Assembly: GCA_947034885.2 (NCBI GenBank)
Contig: OX344757.2
Location: forward strand, 9,300,001-9,364,000
Direction: 5' to 3'
Length of the DNA: 64,000 nt
DNA from: Thuidium tamariscinum
Lineage: Eukaryota > Streptophyta > Bryopsida > Hypnales > Thuidiaceae
The stretch's first letter is position 1, and every line of letters begins with the position of its first letter. The notes under the pieces are model-generated. The model searched no databases. It was not told the DNA's origin and was given only the letters and a program-made list of their open reading frames with translations. This document shows, piece after piece, positions 12,464-25,981 of the stretch. The translations under genes were made by a program, and so were the position numbers.

Positions 12464-15400
12464 TGGAGTTACCAAATTCTTTGCAAGTTCACCGGCATAC
12501 AAGGGGCATTCTATGTCCAATTTGAGTCAATTTAGACTCTCATTTATTACATTCTAGTACCTTCCCAAAAATCCTAGCTAGAAAAAATCTTGAAGAAAAA
12601 TCAACTACAAAAGTTAGATTTTTCATATTTTTCATTGATTCATAATCATTAGCTTATGAATGCAATTTGGCCTTGGAAGGGACAAGGGTACTTCATAGGC
12701 CAATTTGAGTCTTCTAAAGACAATGGTGTGGGCACTTTATTCCCACCCTTGGAATAAAGTGTACACAACTACATTCTACTACTTTTGTCAACAAATCTTA
12801 TTGGATGTTTGTCCTACATGTAATCCACCTACACCTTTTAAGCAATGGATCTTGCTATTTTTCCTACTCCTAATTGAATCACTTGTAATTGCTTGTGTAA
12901 AATATTCCACACGTTAAAGTCTTTGGTCGGTTTTGACTACTTCACTATCAACACTAACGTCTGCTCAACAGAAGTCAAGCAAAAAATGAATTGAACTTAA
13001 GTTATAGAGCTTGCTTTGTTCTTTCTAAAATGATAAAGGAATAAAATTTTATCCTAATTTCCAAATGGATAATGGCAGATGAAGTTTGACTCCAAGAGTA
13101 ACTTCTAAAACTTCATCTATTAATTGCAAACGTTCTAGCTATTGAAATTGAATGTGTATTTATTATTATTTATTATTTCTTAAATTTCTACCTAAACTTA
13201 AAGTTTGACTTAATTTGGTCAACTTTGATTGACTTCCATCCAAAGGGTCACTACTTTTGGCTAAAACTTTATTCTACTCTAACTCCTTTACTGTTTGATC
13301 AAATTGTTAAGTAAATTTGTTTTTTTAATTTCCAAAGTATTTTCTCCAAGATTCTACTTCTAACTTGTCCTTTGGTTTTCTTTGACCTAATTGGTAAATT
13401 GTTAACCAATTCTTACTATTTGAATGAATTTTGAGTTTTATTTAAAAAGGTGAATTGATTTTATCTTTAAAGGTTTGATTTTATTTTTACAAAAATAGAA
13501 ACCTTAAACTTTAATTTTTGGATAAATGTGAATTTCTATAGGTAAATTCTGACCGTTGACCAATTATTCAAAATTTGATCCCTCAAACCCTTTTTACCTT
13601 GGCTAGTCAAAATTCACTTGGATTTTTATCTTTTGACTTTTCTTTAGTCAAGGTTGAATTCTTTCTTTTAACTTCTTGGATAAAATAAGTTATAAGTAAA
13701 TTTTGACCATGAACCGGTTCAACAAAATTTACTTGCTAAAGAGTCTCCCTTAGAAGTACTTTTGTGTTTTGATTTTCACCTCTACTTTCAATCAAAAACC
13801 TAAATTCTTTTCAAAATTACTTCAAGATAAAATCTAACTTTTCATCTAATTTTTGGCTTAATGTTATCCGATTATAACTTCTAAAATTCTTGTCCAATTT
13901 TGGATTTAATATGGTTTTGAAAAGCTAATAAAATTGACCAATTAATACTTCTATATTTAAATTGTAATTTCCTATTAGTTGGAAGTGTCCGATTCCAAAT
14001 TAAATTTTAACAACTAATGGCTAGTCCTATTTTAAATGAAATTAAGAAAAATTGAAAGGGAAGAGAAATTTACAAATCTACCTCCATCATGACCACTTTG
14101 AGAACTTTGTGCGCTCCTAGAACTTCTCCACAATGCGCCAATTCAACTTCCATTTTGACGATTTCATCTTTAAATGTTGTATTTGGTACATTCATGGAAC
14201 AAATTGTTATTCTCATATTTTTTCCTTCCTGATTGTCCTTTCTTTTTCTTCTATCTTCTTTTCGGATTTTTGTTTATATCTTTTTTTAATTCTCTCTTTT
14301 ATTTTTGAAATATATTTTAAAGTCGAATCCTATAAAATCTAATCTAATTTAATTTCCTCTAATGGTTTTTAAAGTTAACTAAGCCCAACAAGGTTGTTTA
14401 AAAGTTATACATCAATGTTATGGAAGTCAACTGTTGCCAAATGTTGGTTTCTAAGCCACCCAAGCTCCCTTCTCCTTCTTCTCCAAATACTAATGGCTAT
14501 ACTTCCATTTCAATTTCTTCACATATACTTGTATTTGTGAATTTGGAGCTTTAAATTTAGATAAGAAAAGTTCTATTATGATATGTACACTCTAGTACTC
14601 CATTTTGTTGTTGCTCTTTCAACACTAAGGTGACTTGTGTGTATATTCTCTCCTCCACACTCTAGTATGGCTAATACCCCCTTTGCATTGACTTTTGAGT
14701 TAATTTGGTTTTGCAACCTCTCAATCCGTTAATTTAGTCTTTTGGATGTGATTTGGATTTCAAAGCCTATGGTCAATTGTATTTGACCTGACCAAATCCA
14801 AGGTTTGATAGCCCCTTCACTCTTTTCTACCTCTCTAGCCCTTGAGCTTTTTCTGAAAAATTAGATATTCTCTCTCTAGTTCTCAATGGGAGTTTTTTTT
14901 TTTTCAATTTTCCCTCTCTCAGCGCTTTCCTTTGCTAATCTTCTAATTTTGAAAATTAAAGTCTTGGATTCTTCTCCTTGGACCTCGAATTCCAAGACTA
15001 AATTTTCCTTCACAAATTCTCAAGCCAGACAGTTAGAATTTTCTATCAAAAAACAAAATTGAAACCCCCTTGGGTATCCTCCCAAAGTATTTTTCCCAAT
15101 CAAGTATGATGTGAGATGTAAATTATTAAGGTGCCTAAGCTTAGTTAACACCCAATACTTAACTATGGCTCTCTTGCTTGTCCAGTCATATGTGTTGGCC
15201 GATGGCTGGTGTTGGCCGGTGACAGGAATTGGTGGGCAATGAGCTCCTGGTATAGTAGGTGGTATTGGATGTCAAAATTGGTTGCTAACACTAGCTCCTT
15301 GGTTGATACAATTTTACAATCAAATTATTCAATTCCAACCTAGCTATTGCTTTGTCATCAATTGTAAATCAAACTTTTAAGTCTCCTTTGGAGACCCTTT

Positions 15401-16150
15401 GATGCAAAACCAAACTGGAAAATAAGTGTTAGTAAGATCAAAGCTTCACTGTTTGGGGTGGTATGACCCCCACATGTTCAACAATTCTTAAAAAATGCCT
15501 TCAAAAAGGGATTTTAAAAATTTGTCTCAAGACGATAGCTTCACTATATTAAAGGTCTTAGCCTCAAATTCTAAAACAATTTTGCAAGAGTTCTTTTATA
15601 CAAGAACTCCCTAGAGTTTTGGACCAACCTAAAAACTCTATACATCACTTAGCGAGACTTTGGACTACGTATTCCACATCAAAGCCCCAAGGGGATTTTT
15701 TGGCAACCAATCTAAGTTTAAAATCCCACACAACAAGCTCAATGAAATATTTGTTAGTAAACAAACACTTCTTAAGAACCTCAATGCTCAAATTAATTGT
15801 TTGCAATAAAACTTGAAGGTTTTTTTTCCCAAAAGATGGAAAATCCCATACAATAATCTCAAATGCAAATAGTTAGTGCACTCGAAGCTGTAATAATAAT
15901 TGCCAAGCACTTCAAAGGGACCCCAACATCCTTTGAAAGAGTTCAAAAACACAAAGAATGCTCAAGAAAACACAATAACAATCAAATTATAAGAAAAAAG
16001 CAAGAATTTGACAAATACCAAAAAATCTCAACAATATAGCCACATATGACTCATATACAAAATGCATAGAAGAGGTGTGAAGTGAGGGGAAAGGGGGGGA
16101 CCTTTTATACCTTACCAAGGCCTCCTTTCCCCTCAAATTACTTGCTAAAC
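12464..16150. other. AT-rich non-coding stretch
   Basis: No gene could be supported in 3.7 kb. Positions 13150-14050 carry many TTTGACC, AATTGACC and TAATTT words that look like degenerate low-complexity sequence. Positions 14100-15250 are pyrimidine-rich. Open frames stay below 70 codons and show no family resemblance. Confidence 0.45.
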
Positions 16151-16803
16151 TACACTAAATAGGGTATTTAGTGTTGGATTACATTTAGTGTAATTACCAC
16201 CCTACTTGACCCTACACTAAATGTCAATTTTAGGATGATTAGCGTAGTGCTAAACTTCAATGCACCGCCTTCGTGTTGTCTCATAAGAGGATTTCTGGCC
16301 CTGAAGAAGACTGTTTCAGGGGTGTTTCCAGAAACTGTTCCCATTGCTGCAGACCAGCCCCCTGCTGGTTTGGATTTTTGAATTTTGAAAAAAAAAAATT
16401 CAAAAAAAAATTTCAAAAAATTTCAGAATGTTTAAGAAATAAAGAAAATGATTTAAAAAAAAATATTTTTTTTAAGAAAATATTTTTAAAATACTAATTA
16501 ATTAAATTAATTAATATTTTCTGACGTGGCAGTCGCTCTATTACATCAGCACTGCGTTCCCAGAGTTCCCAATGCGTTCCCAGCGTTTGGAAACTCACAA
16601 TCTTGTAAACCAGCTGAAAATCCTCTTATGTCACTTTTTACCTTCTAACACTAAATGTAAACCTCTTCATATTTCAGATTTGCCATAAAGTACTTTTAGT
16701 GTTAGAAACTACATTTAGTGTTACTTACTTTAGTAGGGTAAATGATATTTAGTGTCATGGTTCGCAAATAGTGTTGCCAACACTAAATACCCTATTTAGT
16801 GTA
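16151..16803. mobile_element. MITE with perfect 27-bp terminal inverted repeats
   Basis: Positions 16151-16177 and 16777-16803 are exact inverted copies beginning TACACTAAATAGGG. If the outer TA is the target site, the element is 649 bp with 25-bp ends and a TA duplication, as in Tc1/mariner-type (Stowaway) MITEs. ATTTAGTG words also recur inside near both ends. The middle (16260-16620) is GC-richer and unrelated to the termini. The ends begin CACTA, as CACTA elements do, but the flanking trinucleotides differ, so the TA reading is preferred. Exact ends suggest a fairly young insertion. Confidence 0.85.
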
Positions 16804-19800
16804 CCTAGGAAAAAATTAAAATTAACGTCCAAAAATCTACATTATTGATGTGATCAATTTAACTTTTGAAGAAATGGTCCAATCATCAGATAGACAGTGC
16901 CATTGCCTTCAAAAGACCCAAATTAGTCATTCAAATCCCCTATCCCTAATTCCCAGAGCCAAATTGAGTTTAAAAGCTAACAATTAAGATCCAGTGAAAA
17001 GGGTAGACAATCTAACTTTTGGAAATGATTTTTCTTAAGATTTTTAATTATTCAAGGTTGTCAAGAAGGTCCAAAATTGCAAGTAAAGAGTCCAAATTGA
17101 CTCAAATTGAACACCAAATGCTCCTTGTATGTCGGTCATCTAGCAAAGAATTTCGTAAAATCGTTAAAAATCATTGTTGTTGCCAATTCCGGTACTTGTT
17201 GATGTCAGAATGTCTTGAATTTTAGCAAGGCGCTTATTTATGCTAAAACACACTATCCTAATATTTAGTGGGATTTTACCATTACCGGAAAGTTTTATGT
17301 GAGTTTTTAATTGCCGTTTAAAGTAGTTGACTTTCTATATTCATTTTTGCAATTTAGAAAATTATGAAACTTTGGGGGGAACTTCTAGGAAGTCTCCAAA
17401 AGCCAAGTGCAAAATTTCATTGAAAAATCACACTTTTTAATAAAGTATAAAATGAATATTTGTTGAATTTATTCTTTCGAGGAGGAATTATTCTTGTACT
17501 AGGGAATCTTCATAATTTGCCTTCATCATTGTGCTTCAGGCATGCTTTTATGTAAAAACACCTATCCTTGTTCCTCAATTGCTAATTGTTCTTGTTTGCA
17601 AGATTTCACCTGCATGTGTGTGTGGATGTTCATTTCTTCTAAATTTTGTAATTGGAATATGTTTAGGGAAATTCCTTACAAGGGATCCCAGGACCTACCA
17701 TACTCTCACTATAGCTATTGGAACCTCAATTTGTCAAACCCAATTGTGAGAAAATTCCAATAAGGGCCAATACTAGTGATTTTTCACACTAATTTGTTCT
17801 TGAAATGCTATTTGCTTCAAACTTCTTCTAGACTACTAAACTACATTTTAAGACCTATTAAAGTCTTAAAAACCAGTCCTAAAGAATTTTTAGAGCACTC
17901 TTGGATACTTCTAACTAATTTTCCGTGGTTATAGGGAATTCCTTTAAACACTCTACTAATACTCTTTTTAATTGTTTTTCTTAACCAAAATAACCTTAAA
18001 AAATTTCAAGGCTTGGGTGACAACTACAGGGGTCACAAATGGCACAATTCATTTGGCGATTGGAGCATTTCCCCAAGAATTAGAATGATGACAACAATAG
18101 TATAGAATTTTAAACGTTAGTTTTTAGTTTTTTTTGTAGGGAGTTAGTAGGTAATTTGAAGGGGGAGGAGAACTTGGAAGAATATAAAAGGCCTCGTCCT
18201 CCCCTAACTTTGCACCTCTTTTTTTGCATTTTGTATTTGTACCATACGCGGCTACATTGAACAATGAGATTTTGGATATTTTGCCAAAACTCCTTGCTTT
18301 CCATTTGCAATTTAATTATTTGTTGTTTTTCCACCCATTTTGAGCTTGATTCAAAGGATGTTGGGGTCTCTTGCTTGAGCTCCGTTTGCTTTTGAAGTTT
18401 CATTATATTTGCACTAACATTATCATATTTTCTTATCATGTTGGAAGTCTTTTGGTACTAACCTTCTTATCAAGTTTTTGTGAGAAAGATCTCCCACCAT
18501 CTTGTTGGTGCAAATCTTCCCGAAGCCTTGACTTGAGGATTATTTGTTGTTGGAGTCATTTTTTTAAATACTAACCAATTTCCATTGAACTTTTGTGTGA
18601 AATCTCCCAACATTTTATTAGAGAAGATTTCCTTGAAGCCTAGATGTGGAAAAAGTGGTCCCAAGTGTTAAGTCATTTGTCAATTTGGAGAAGGTTGGAT
18701 TGGACCACCTCTCAATGGATTTTTATACTAACAACTATCAAGTTTTTGGCAAATATTAGGGCACTAACAACACCAAATTAGACATTCTTGCACTTAGCCA
18801 AGTGCACTCATTATACACACAATTTAGGCTTGAAAATCAATTTTTGTAGAATTTTGGTACACCTTGAATTTTAGAAAATTGTAATTTGATGTTTCATCCA
18901 TCAAAATTGTTTTAGCTCATGTTGTAGCTTAATTTTTTTGAGCCTTTGATTTCTCTTTCTTTAAAAAAAATAATATACTTATGATCTCTTCATTAATTAA
19001 TATTTTTTCCTGTTTTCCATATTTTGTTAACGGTATGCATATAACTATAACTAAATCATTGCACATTTTTCATACAAACTTCACTTGCACATCAATAGTA
19101 TTTGCATATTCATTCACCATAATCATTCACATTTATATTAGCTTATACTTTTCAATCATAATATCAACAAAAAAACAACTAAATCAATTTTTTTAAATTT
19201 AAAAAGAAATAGAGATTTATTCTACTCTTCTCTAGTAAGGTAGGAGGCTTGAACTCCAACTAGGCATTTTGAACCAAACATGAACTAAGAGATAAATTTT
19301 ACTTTCTGCAATATACCAAATTATACAAACCATTTACATTCTAGGAGGTGGTCGCTTATAGAGCCCTAGGCATTTCAACTTCAAAATTTCATAACTAATT
19401 TCACAAAGCTCAAAAAAATATGAAACAACTTGGGTTGGATGTCATTTCCTCTTGTCTTAAAAAGCAAATTTATTGAAAAATAGTTCAAGATGTTTTTCCT
19501 CCCCAAAATTCAGCTTCAGCGATTAGATGGTCACTTTATGGGCCTCCTACCTTAGTCCTAGTCTCTACTATTCCTATTACTAAGTCACGTGTTTCATACG
19601 TTCATCTCAGGTCAACCTAATGTTTACCTTCAATCCTTGAATAGTAATCTACTGGTCTAGTATTCAAGATTCTCCAACATCCTCATTTACAGACTCTTTA
19701 CAAGCCCATCTAGGGTTTGGTCACTGCTCAGACAACATACTCTTTGTACATTTGTTTTCTTTTCGTAAACGCCTGTTTAAACAACCCTACTTTGTATAGT

Positions 19801-19830
19801 TATTGATTCCTAAGTTCTTTTTTACTGTGA
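16804..19830. other. Mostly non-coding stretch
   Basis: I see no gene with convincing family resemblance. A short cysteine-containing frame at 17.5-17.8 kb is judged chance. A degenerate repeat at 18430-18755 is listed separately. Confidence 0.45.
18430..18755. repeat. Degenerate tandem repeat, about three units
   Basis: Units of roughly 120-150 bp share a TACTAAC word followed by a CAAGTTTTTG or GAACTTTTGTG word. The first two also share AAATCTCCCA/AGATCTCCCA and a GAAGCCT word about 45 bases later. The copies differ by many substitutions and small gaps, so the array is old. Confidence 0.45.
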
Positions 19831-20330
19831 GTTGCAGGGCTGTTGGAGACTCAAATGACATTGCTGTGACTGACAACGACCTGAACACATGCGGATGTCG
19901 ACATGCTTTCATAGTTGCAAGTCTGGCGGAGCAAGTTTCAAGCACAGTACATGGGAATGGAGAACATTCAGAAGGATGAGAGGGAATATTGCAAGGAGGT
20001 CAAGAAAGAATGGAGGTACTGTTGAAAAGCGAAATTGCACCTGCTAAAATGTATGTATTCACAAAACTTTTGCATGTTTCATTCTTGTTGCTGCTATTGT
20101 CAGTGAATTCTATAGAAAACCAAGTCTGAGTGTCTACCTAATTTGCCCTGTCCATAGTCCCTCTAAATTTTAAAGAACTCTCAAATCTCCCCGTATTCGT
20201 ATCAGTGTTATTGTCCTGCAAAACAAAGTGAGTGACTCTTAGTAGAAAGAATTGTTGAACAACGGACAAAACGGTGGAAGATCATACATACTAGCAGCCC
20301 AAAGAAGGCACTTATAGTTCCATGACGTAC
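19831..20330. other. GC-richer anonymous sequence, possibly exonic
   Basis: Positions 19836-20030 are open in one plus frame after a TTGCAG acceptor-like site and in one minus frame, and composition is raised compared with the flanks. Neither translation resembles a family I know, so no strand is assigned. The sequence may belong to the minus-strand gene whose exons lie at 20331-20484 and 21553-21642. Confidence 0.25.
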
Positions 20331-20484
20331 CTGTTTGAACACCACTATCTCTCAACGTGCCACTGACCGGCGTGGGTCTAAACCCTACAGCTCCCATCAT
20401 AACAATCCCGCATCCCACCTTGCAAATATGACTTCCCGGAAGTTCCCACAACGAAACCCTACTACCCCCGCTCAAACCCAGCCA
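20331..20484 (-). CDS. Internal exon of an unrecognised minus-strand gene
   Basis: Read on the minus strand, a TTTCATTAACAG acceptor precedes 20484 and a GTACGTC donor follows 20331. The 154-nt exon encodes about 51 residues beginning WLGLSGGSRVSLWELPG and ending with PTPVSGTLRDSGVQT, leaving a one-base phase. The Gly, Cys and Pro content and the clean splice sites look like a real conserved exon. I do not recognise the family. The exon at 21553-21642 lies upstream on the same strand and may belong to the same gene. Confidence 0.55.
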
Positions 20485-21360
20485 CTGTTAATGAAAGCAG
20501 TGATAGTGAAATGAAAAATCAATTTGTAAAAGGGCAGTTTAAAAGCGTTGACTCAAACTTTCAGAATCAAATCGCAATTAACAACACAAGCAGTAGACTA
20601 CTTGAAGTTAAACCACCTGCTGATCCACTCTCGTATGTTTTTTTTGGTGTCGAATGACGTAACTAACAGCTTGTGACACTATCGTGCAGGTAATTCACAT
20701 GCAGGGAGTTCAAAATCTCATTCCAATGGGAGGAGCTTCACTTCCCTGTTTTCAAAACACTACTCTCTCTACAATTTGTACTCCACCAAAACTCTTTTAA
20801 TCTACAAGAACAAAAAGTGGTGGAAGAACGATTCTAACCAAAAGAAGACTCCTAAAGTATACGCTTTCTTTGCAGTAGCAATTTCCCGCATTGTTACCTT
20901 GCATTCTAACCCGCAGCCAACCCTATCTACGTAAAACGCGAATTGAACCTGCCACCCTCATTCATCGAATGACAAAATTGTGAAGTCACAACTCTCATGT
21001 GCTATTCTGACACTCAATGTCCTTGTGTAGCGCAAAGGAAATTCATGCATCACTGGAGAAGAGAAAACACTTCCAAAGAGAAGGCAAGCGAGGTAGGGAG
21101 TCATCAGAACACGAAACCAGAAGGAATCGAAGGAGCTGCGGCGGTGGAGGTCAGTCCAACCCTATCTCTTCAACGTCCCTTCCTTAGATGGCCCCTTACA
21201 CAGTTCCTAAAAAAGACAGAATCAGGCCGCCACATCACTACGGTACTTAGGGTCTTTATAAGCCAACCCTTCTTTTACTATGACATATTTTGCAAATAGA
21301 AAGAAATGATTCATGCTGCATTTCTTATCGCAGGTTTCAATAGTCGTAGAATTATTGGAG

Positions 21361-21398
21361 GAACAGTGCACGTCCCCGGCCGGGGACGTGCACTGTTC
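21361..21398. repeat. Perfect 38-bp palindrome
   Basis: The sequence is exactly self-complementary about the GGCC at 21378-21381. Each 19-base arm contains GTGCACGTCCCC or its complement. It lies about 150 bases downstream (minus strand) of the exon ending at 21553, so it is intronic if the gene model is right. A decayed relative follows at 21432-21471. Confidence 0.95.
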
Positions 21399-21431
21399 AC
21401 ATCTCTTTACCAATTTGGCAAAGGTAAAGAC

Positions 21432-21471
21432 TAGTGCACGTCTTTGCTCAGGAACATGCACTGTTCACAGA
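21432..21471. repeat. Imperfect palindrome related to the one at 21361
   Basis: AGTGCACGTCTTTGCTCAG is followed by GAACATGCACTGTTCAC, repeating the arm words AGTGCACGT and TGCACTGTTCAC of the perfect palindrome 70 bases to the left. The centre has lost symmetry. Confidence 0.7.
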
Positions 21472-21552
21472 TTGTAGCTTACGGCAAGAAAGAAACTTCA
21501 CCCAAAAGCAAGATTTTTTGCGGAGCAGAATAAATTTTCTACAGAGACTCAC

Positions 21553-21642
21553 CTTCAGGTCTGTTGATTCTGCATTCACTTTGTGGTTGACGGCTGCGCC
21601 TCTTTTTACAAGCTCACAAATCTTCCTGAGCCTCTTATCCTG
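21553..21642 (-). CDS. 30-codon exon of an unrecognised minus-strand gene
   Basis: On the minus strand a GAGTTTAG acceptor precedes 21642 and a consensus GTGAGTCTCT donor follows 21553. The 90-nt exon in phase 0 encodes residues including RLRKICELVKRG and AAVNHKVNAESTDLK. The helix followed by AAVNHK is reminiscent of an ankyrin-type repeat, but one short exon is not enough to say so. Just upstream (21665-21730) the minus strand is open for QQDMILIENPYL and SHDPAALLLTG, probably the preceding exon, though its 3' boundary is unclear. The minus strand at 21900-22010 may hold the 5' end. Gene identity unknown. Confidence 0.5.
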
Positions 21643-22019
21643 CTAAACTCACAATCTTCCTGTCAGCAACAAAGCAGCAGGATCGTGAGACAAGTAGGGG
21701 TTTTCGATCAGTATCATATCTTGTTGATCTGCGCTTGAAGAAAGAAAAAATATAGCTGTTTTCACAGGCAAATGATCAAAACTCAACGGCATTGATGCGA
21801 GGGTTTCGCAAAATGTTGTAAAGCAGTTAGGTTTGAAATATAAAAAAAAGTTGACAGATACTGACTGAGATGCAGAGAGCGTAGTAAGTGGAGAAGATGT
21901 TTTGCAGCGCCACGCCGATCAGTTTGCAGCGCTCAGGTTTAGAAAGACGTTCGATGCACCATTGGGATTAGGGTTCGAGAGTTCGGCGTTCATTCAACAG
22001 TCTTCCACAGTTCCACTGT

Positions 22020-25000
22020 TCTCGTAATACTGAATTTTTTTAATTTTCAGAGATGCCGGAATGAGGAAATAATGAACCAACTATTGGGCCTGTAATCAAC
22101 TGCTAAGTTAACCCTTGAACCTCGCCACGAACATTTGGTGTCCCTTGAATGACAAAGAATCTTTCCTTGTAGGACATAATTGCAACTCTTCATCTTTGGC
22201 TATTAGGAAATAATGAACCAACTACTAGGCTTTAATTCTAAGTTAATTTAAGAGGCTCATAGAGCGCTCATTTGAGGGCTAGTTTGCTTGTATCATGTTT
22301 TTTTTAATGGTAATATTTTTCGTTCATTTTCCAATCAAAGAAAAATAAACGAGGAATTCAACACAAGTCATTTCATTATTTTTGGAGCGGGTATCAATTA
22401 CTTATGAATTTTCAAACAAAATATGGCATAAACCCTTATTTGTAATTTGTAGGCCTTGGAAACCTACATGTGATTAGTTTTGAAAAAAATATGTTTTTTT
22501 TCAAAAACCAGCATTGCAAAATGTAAAAAAGTAATAGGGACGGTTTCTGAAAGTGACCCTTTCTAAAACTAAAATGAATGCTTGAATCAATCATTATTTC
22601 AAAAAAAATTGACATTTGTAAGAAGGTAGTTGGACATCCAATTCTTGTTTTGACTAAAATTAATAAACACCTATCCACTTAGTTAGGAAAGAACCCATTT
22701 GGTGACTCTTAAATCATCATTGAAGAAGTATAAACCAAATCTTATCATTCTCTGATGTAATGAAGAGTCTATTTTTCCAAAATCAGGTATCTATTTCACA
22801 TCCTCCTATTGGATAGTTCTAAATGCTCACACTATTTTTGAGCCCTTTCCTATAGAAGTAGCTATAGTTGATCACTTAAGCAATTTCCAAGTAGATTTAA
22901 GCAATATGAAGCAAGTGAAAAAAAATTTCAAGTAGAAAGATAGAAAAGGTAGAGAATGCAAATTATTCAGCAATTTCTTTCCAAAATTTAAATTAAATTG
23001 ATTTATTGAAGCCAAAAAGATGTCTCTACTAAAACCTAATGTCTAGATTCTTCCAATTTCAACCATAGACTAAGTACTTTCCTACTTAGTATTTCCTACT
23101 TTTTTGTTCATTACATTGGAACATGTGACATGATCTTATTGGATCCAATCTTGAAATGGTGGGAAAAAAAACACATTTCAAGGTTTTTTTGAAAATAAAT
23201 TATAGCCTTATTTGGAAATAGATGCATTCTAGAGGTTGGGTACAGGTCCCTAGTTGGAAATGGGTACTTCTCATTTACCATCACAAGTGGTCAAAAGAAG
23301 GTAAGTCTAGGATTACTCATGTAATGGTAAAAAAGAGGACCCTTATTTCCATCCTCATGTAGGATAGGTTGTTTATCCCATCTAATTAATGTAGGATGTC
23401 TAATTGCCAATATCAAATCATAATTCTTGAAGAGGAAAACTTCAAAGAAATTAAATGAAAATTATCAAAGTTTGTCATGAGGTAAATCTAGTTTCCGGGC
23501 CCACCTTCTTTTTATGTCTTCCAATCCAAATTAGCCATGAAGTACACAATACAAAGGAATTAGTCAATCTCATGATTGTGTTGTTTATTTTATTTTGTTT
23601 TTTTAATTGCACCCATGTAATGATTTAGAGTGGCCAAGCGAGGCGGCTTTCTTTCTCCAACTTTCCTCAAATACAAGATAGGAGTTCCATTCGTGGAACA
23701 CCTCCAATGACCAATGACTAGGAATTCTCCCTTTTTTTTTTGTCATTTTCAACATTTCAATTGCTAATATTATGACACATGTCTAAAACAAGTGACTAGA
23801 AGAGTATTTTATAGAAAATGCAATCTTAAAACTCTAATGATAAAAAATTAGAGCATTGTGCGTTTTTGCTTTCAAAATTTATAGTACTTTAAATTGGGAG
23901 GAAGACTTAAGAGAAAGTATTAGTCTTGTATTTCCCTTCTTCATATTTAGGGGAAATTTCAATCAATTCAAATTGTTCAGCATTTACTAGAGAATTGCTA
24001 GAATTTGGTGTTAGTTAAAATTTGAAGTTAAATTCAACCTAATTAGGTTACTATTTTCTTATAGGTTTTACTTTTGAAGAAATCTATTGGAAGTCAAGTT
24101 GCAACATCAAAATCCAATCTTAAAAATTATTGTCTATGAATTTTTTATTGAAGATCATGTGCAAGACTACCCTTTGCAATTTCAAGTTCCCCTAGTGTTC
24201 ATGGCTTTAGGTCTTGGAGAAAAATACCTATTAGAAATTCGAATATAGATTTTGTTAGAGAGATTTTGAAGAACAATGAATTGATTGGAATTATACATGT
24301 TAGACACTTGCACGTCATGCTAAATTGGCCACCAACTCTATAGATGTGATTTGTGAAAAGAAGATTGAAGAATCCCATGTTAATTTTGCAATTATAACAC
24401 CCTCATAATCGAATATCGTAAAAATTTAATGCATAAGTGGTATTTTCATATTTTCTTTTCTAATTAAAATGTATACAAATGTAGTTTCAATTTGAATAAT
24501 TATAGTTTAAGGAAAAATGATAAAGCTGATTATAAAGTTGAATTTCAATTCACTTACTTCACATTCTTATGAACTCAAAAAAGGCCTTGGGCATTGAGGG
24601 GTTCAAATTTTGTTTAAGTGTGTTTCCTAAGCCTTTTGCTTGTATGTTTTTCGAATCATTTTTGTTGAAGGTAATAAATAGCAATAGGGGAGTGTTATAT
24701 GAGTGATGTTTCTTTAACACTGAATTGAAGTTTATATTTTATAAGGAATATCATAGTATTATAAAAAGGACAAGGTCTATAAGTACATGACATTAGGAAA
24801 ATAACAAAGAATGAAGGAGGAGAAATATTTCAAGAAATTTATTCATTAATTTTGAAGAGAAGACAAGTAGAAGTAAGTCTAATAAAACATAAATCATTAG
24901 ACATTTTCCAAAGTATTGAAGAAGTAGTTATAGAAATGTAAAGGCTATATCATAATTGTTTTAGGAATCTAAAATCAAGTAAAGTTTATGCTTTTACCAA

Positions 25001-25975
25001 TATTACAATTTCATATATTTCTATTTTTGGACCAAGTCCTCTTTTCATTTTTGTTTTGAGGTTCCTAGTATTTTCTAAAAATTAATTAATTTTTTTCATA
25101 ATTTTAGTCTTCGATCTTTTTCAAGTAGAATGTAGAAGGATTTAGGGTGGAAGAAAATCCAATTATTTCTTTGATATATCATTTGTAGAGAATAATAGAA
25201 TGGTAGTAAAAAAAAGATGTTAATAGGCTACGAATTTGAACATTTGAGTGGGCATACACAATAGTCTTTTATAAGATAGTTTTACAATAGAATTTTTATG
25301 TACAATGTTGCTTTCCAATGGTAGTTGAATATCCAAATTGAATTGGTTTAGCTCATCAACTTACCTTCTTTTCAATGTTTTTTTTAATTGTTTTGTAGTT
25401 TTTGGTAATAGCTAGGAAACTAAGAAAGAATAATTGCTAATTGATGTCTGTATCAATTAAAAAGAATTTTATTGGTGGAAAAGCAAGAAATTGTAAAACT
25501 TTAAAATCTTTAAGTGCCACAAGCATGAGAGTGAAAGACGGCAGTTGAAATATGAAGTAAAAAAAATGTTGAAGAAGTTAATTTTGTATGTAGTTTAAAT
25601 GTTTCAAAACATACCTTAAAAATGAGTTGAAGCATCAAAAAATCATCTTGAAAATGATTGTGTATGTTTTTAAATATACTAAATTCTATGGGTGGGTGTC
25701 TTTACCAATCTCAATGTTTAGTATAGTATAGATTGTTTGTAGAAGGTAGCATATAGTACAATGCATGTAAGTAGGAAAATAGCATTAGAAATTCATTGAA
25801 AATAATTATGGATTTGATTAAGAGAGTCTTTGAATTGATTGAGTTCATAAATGTGAAGGGTTGTAACCACTACTTCTTTTGTTTATGAACTTTCAAAACT
25901 TGATACTATGAAAGAGGTACTTAGAGGAGTTTCCACAAGGAAAATTGAGAAGGCATCAATGACTTATCATTTTGG
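22020..25975. other. AT-rich non-coding stretch
   Basis: Nearly 4 kb without a supportable gene, RNA or bounded repeat. Longest open frames are about 80 codons and low-complexity. Confidence 0.5.
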
Positions 25976-25981
25976 CCGAGT

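Noticed and set aside
17542..17763. Short cysteine-rich frame resembling an EGF-like or secreted peptide.
   Set aside because: The cysteines fall in a stretch that is open in two overlapping frames, without signal peptide, conserved spacing or homologue known to me.
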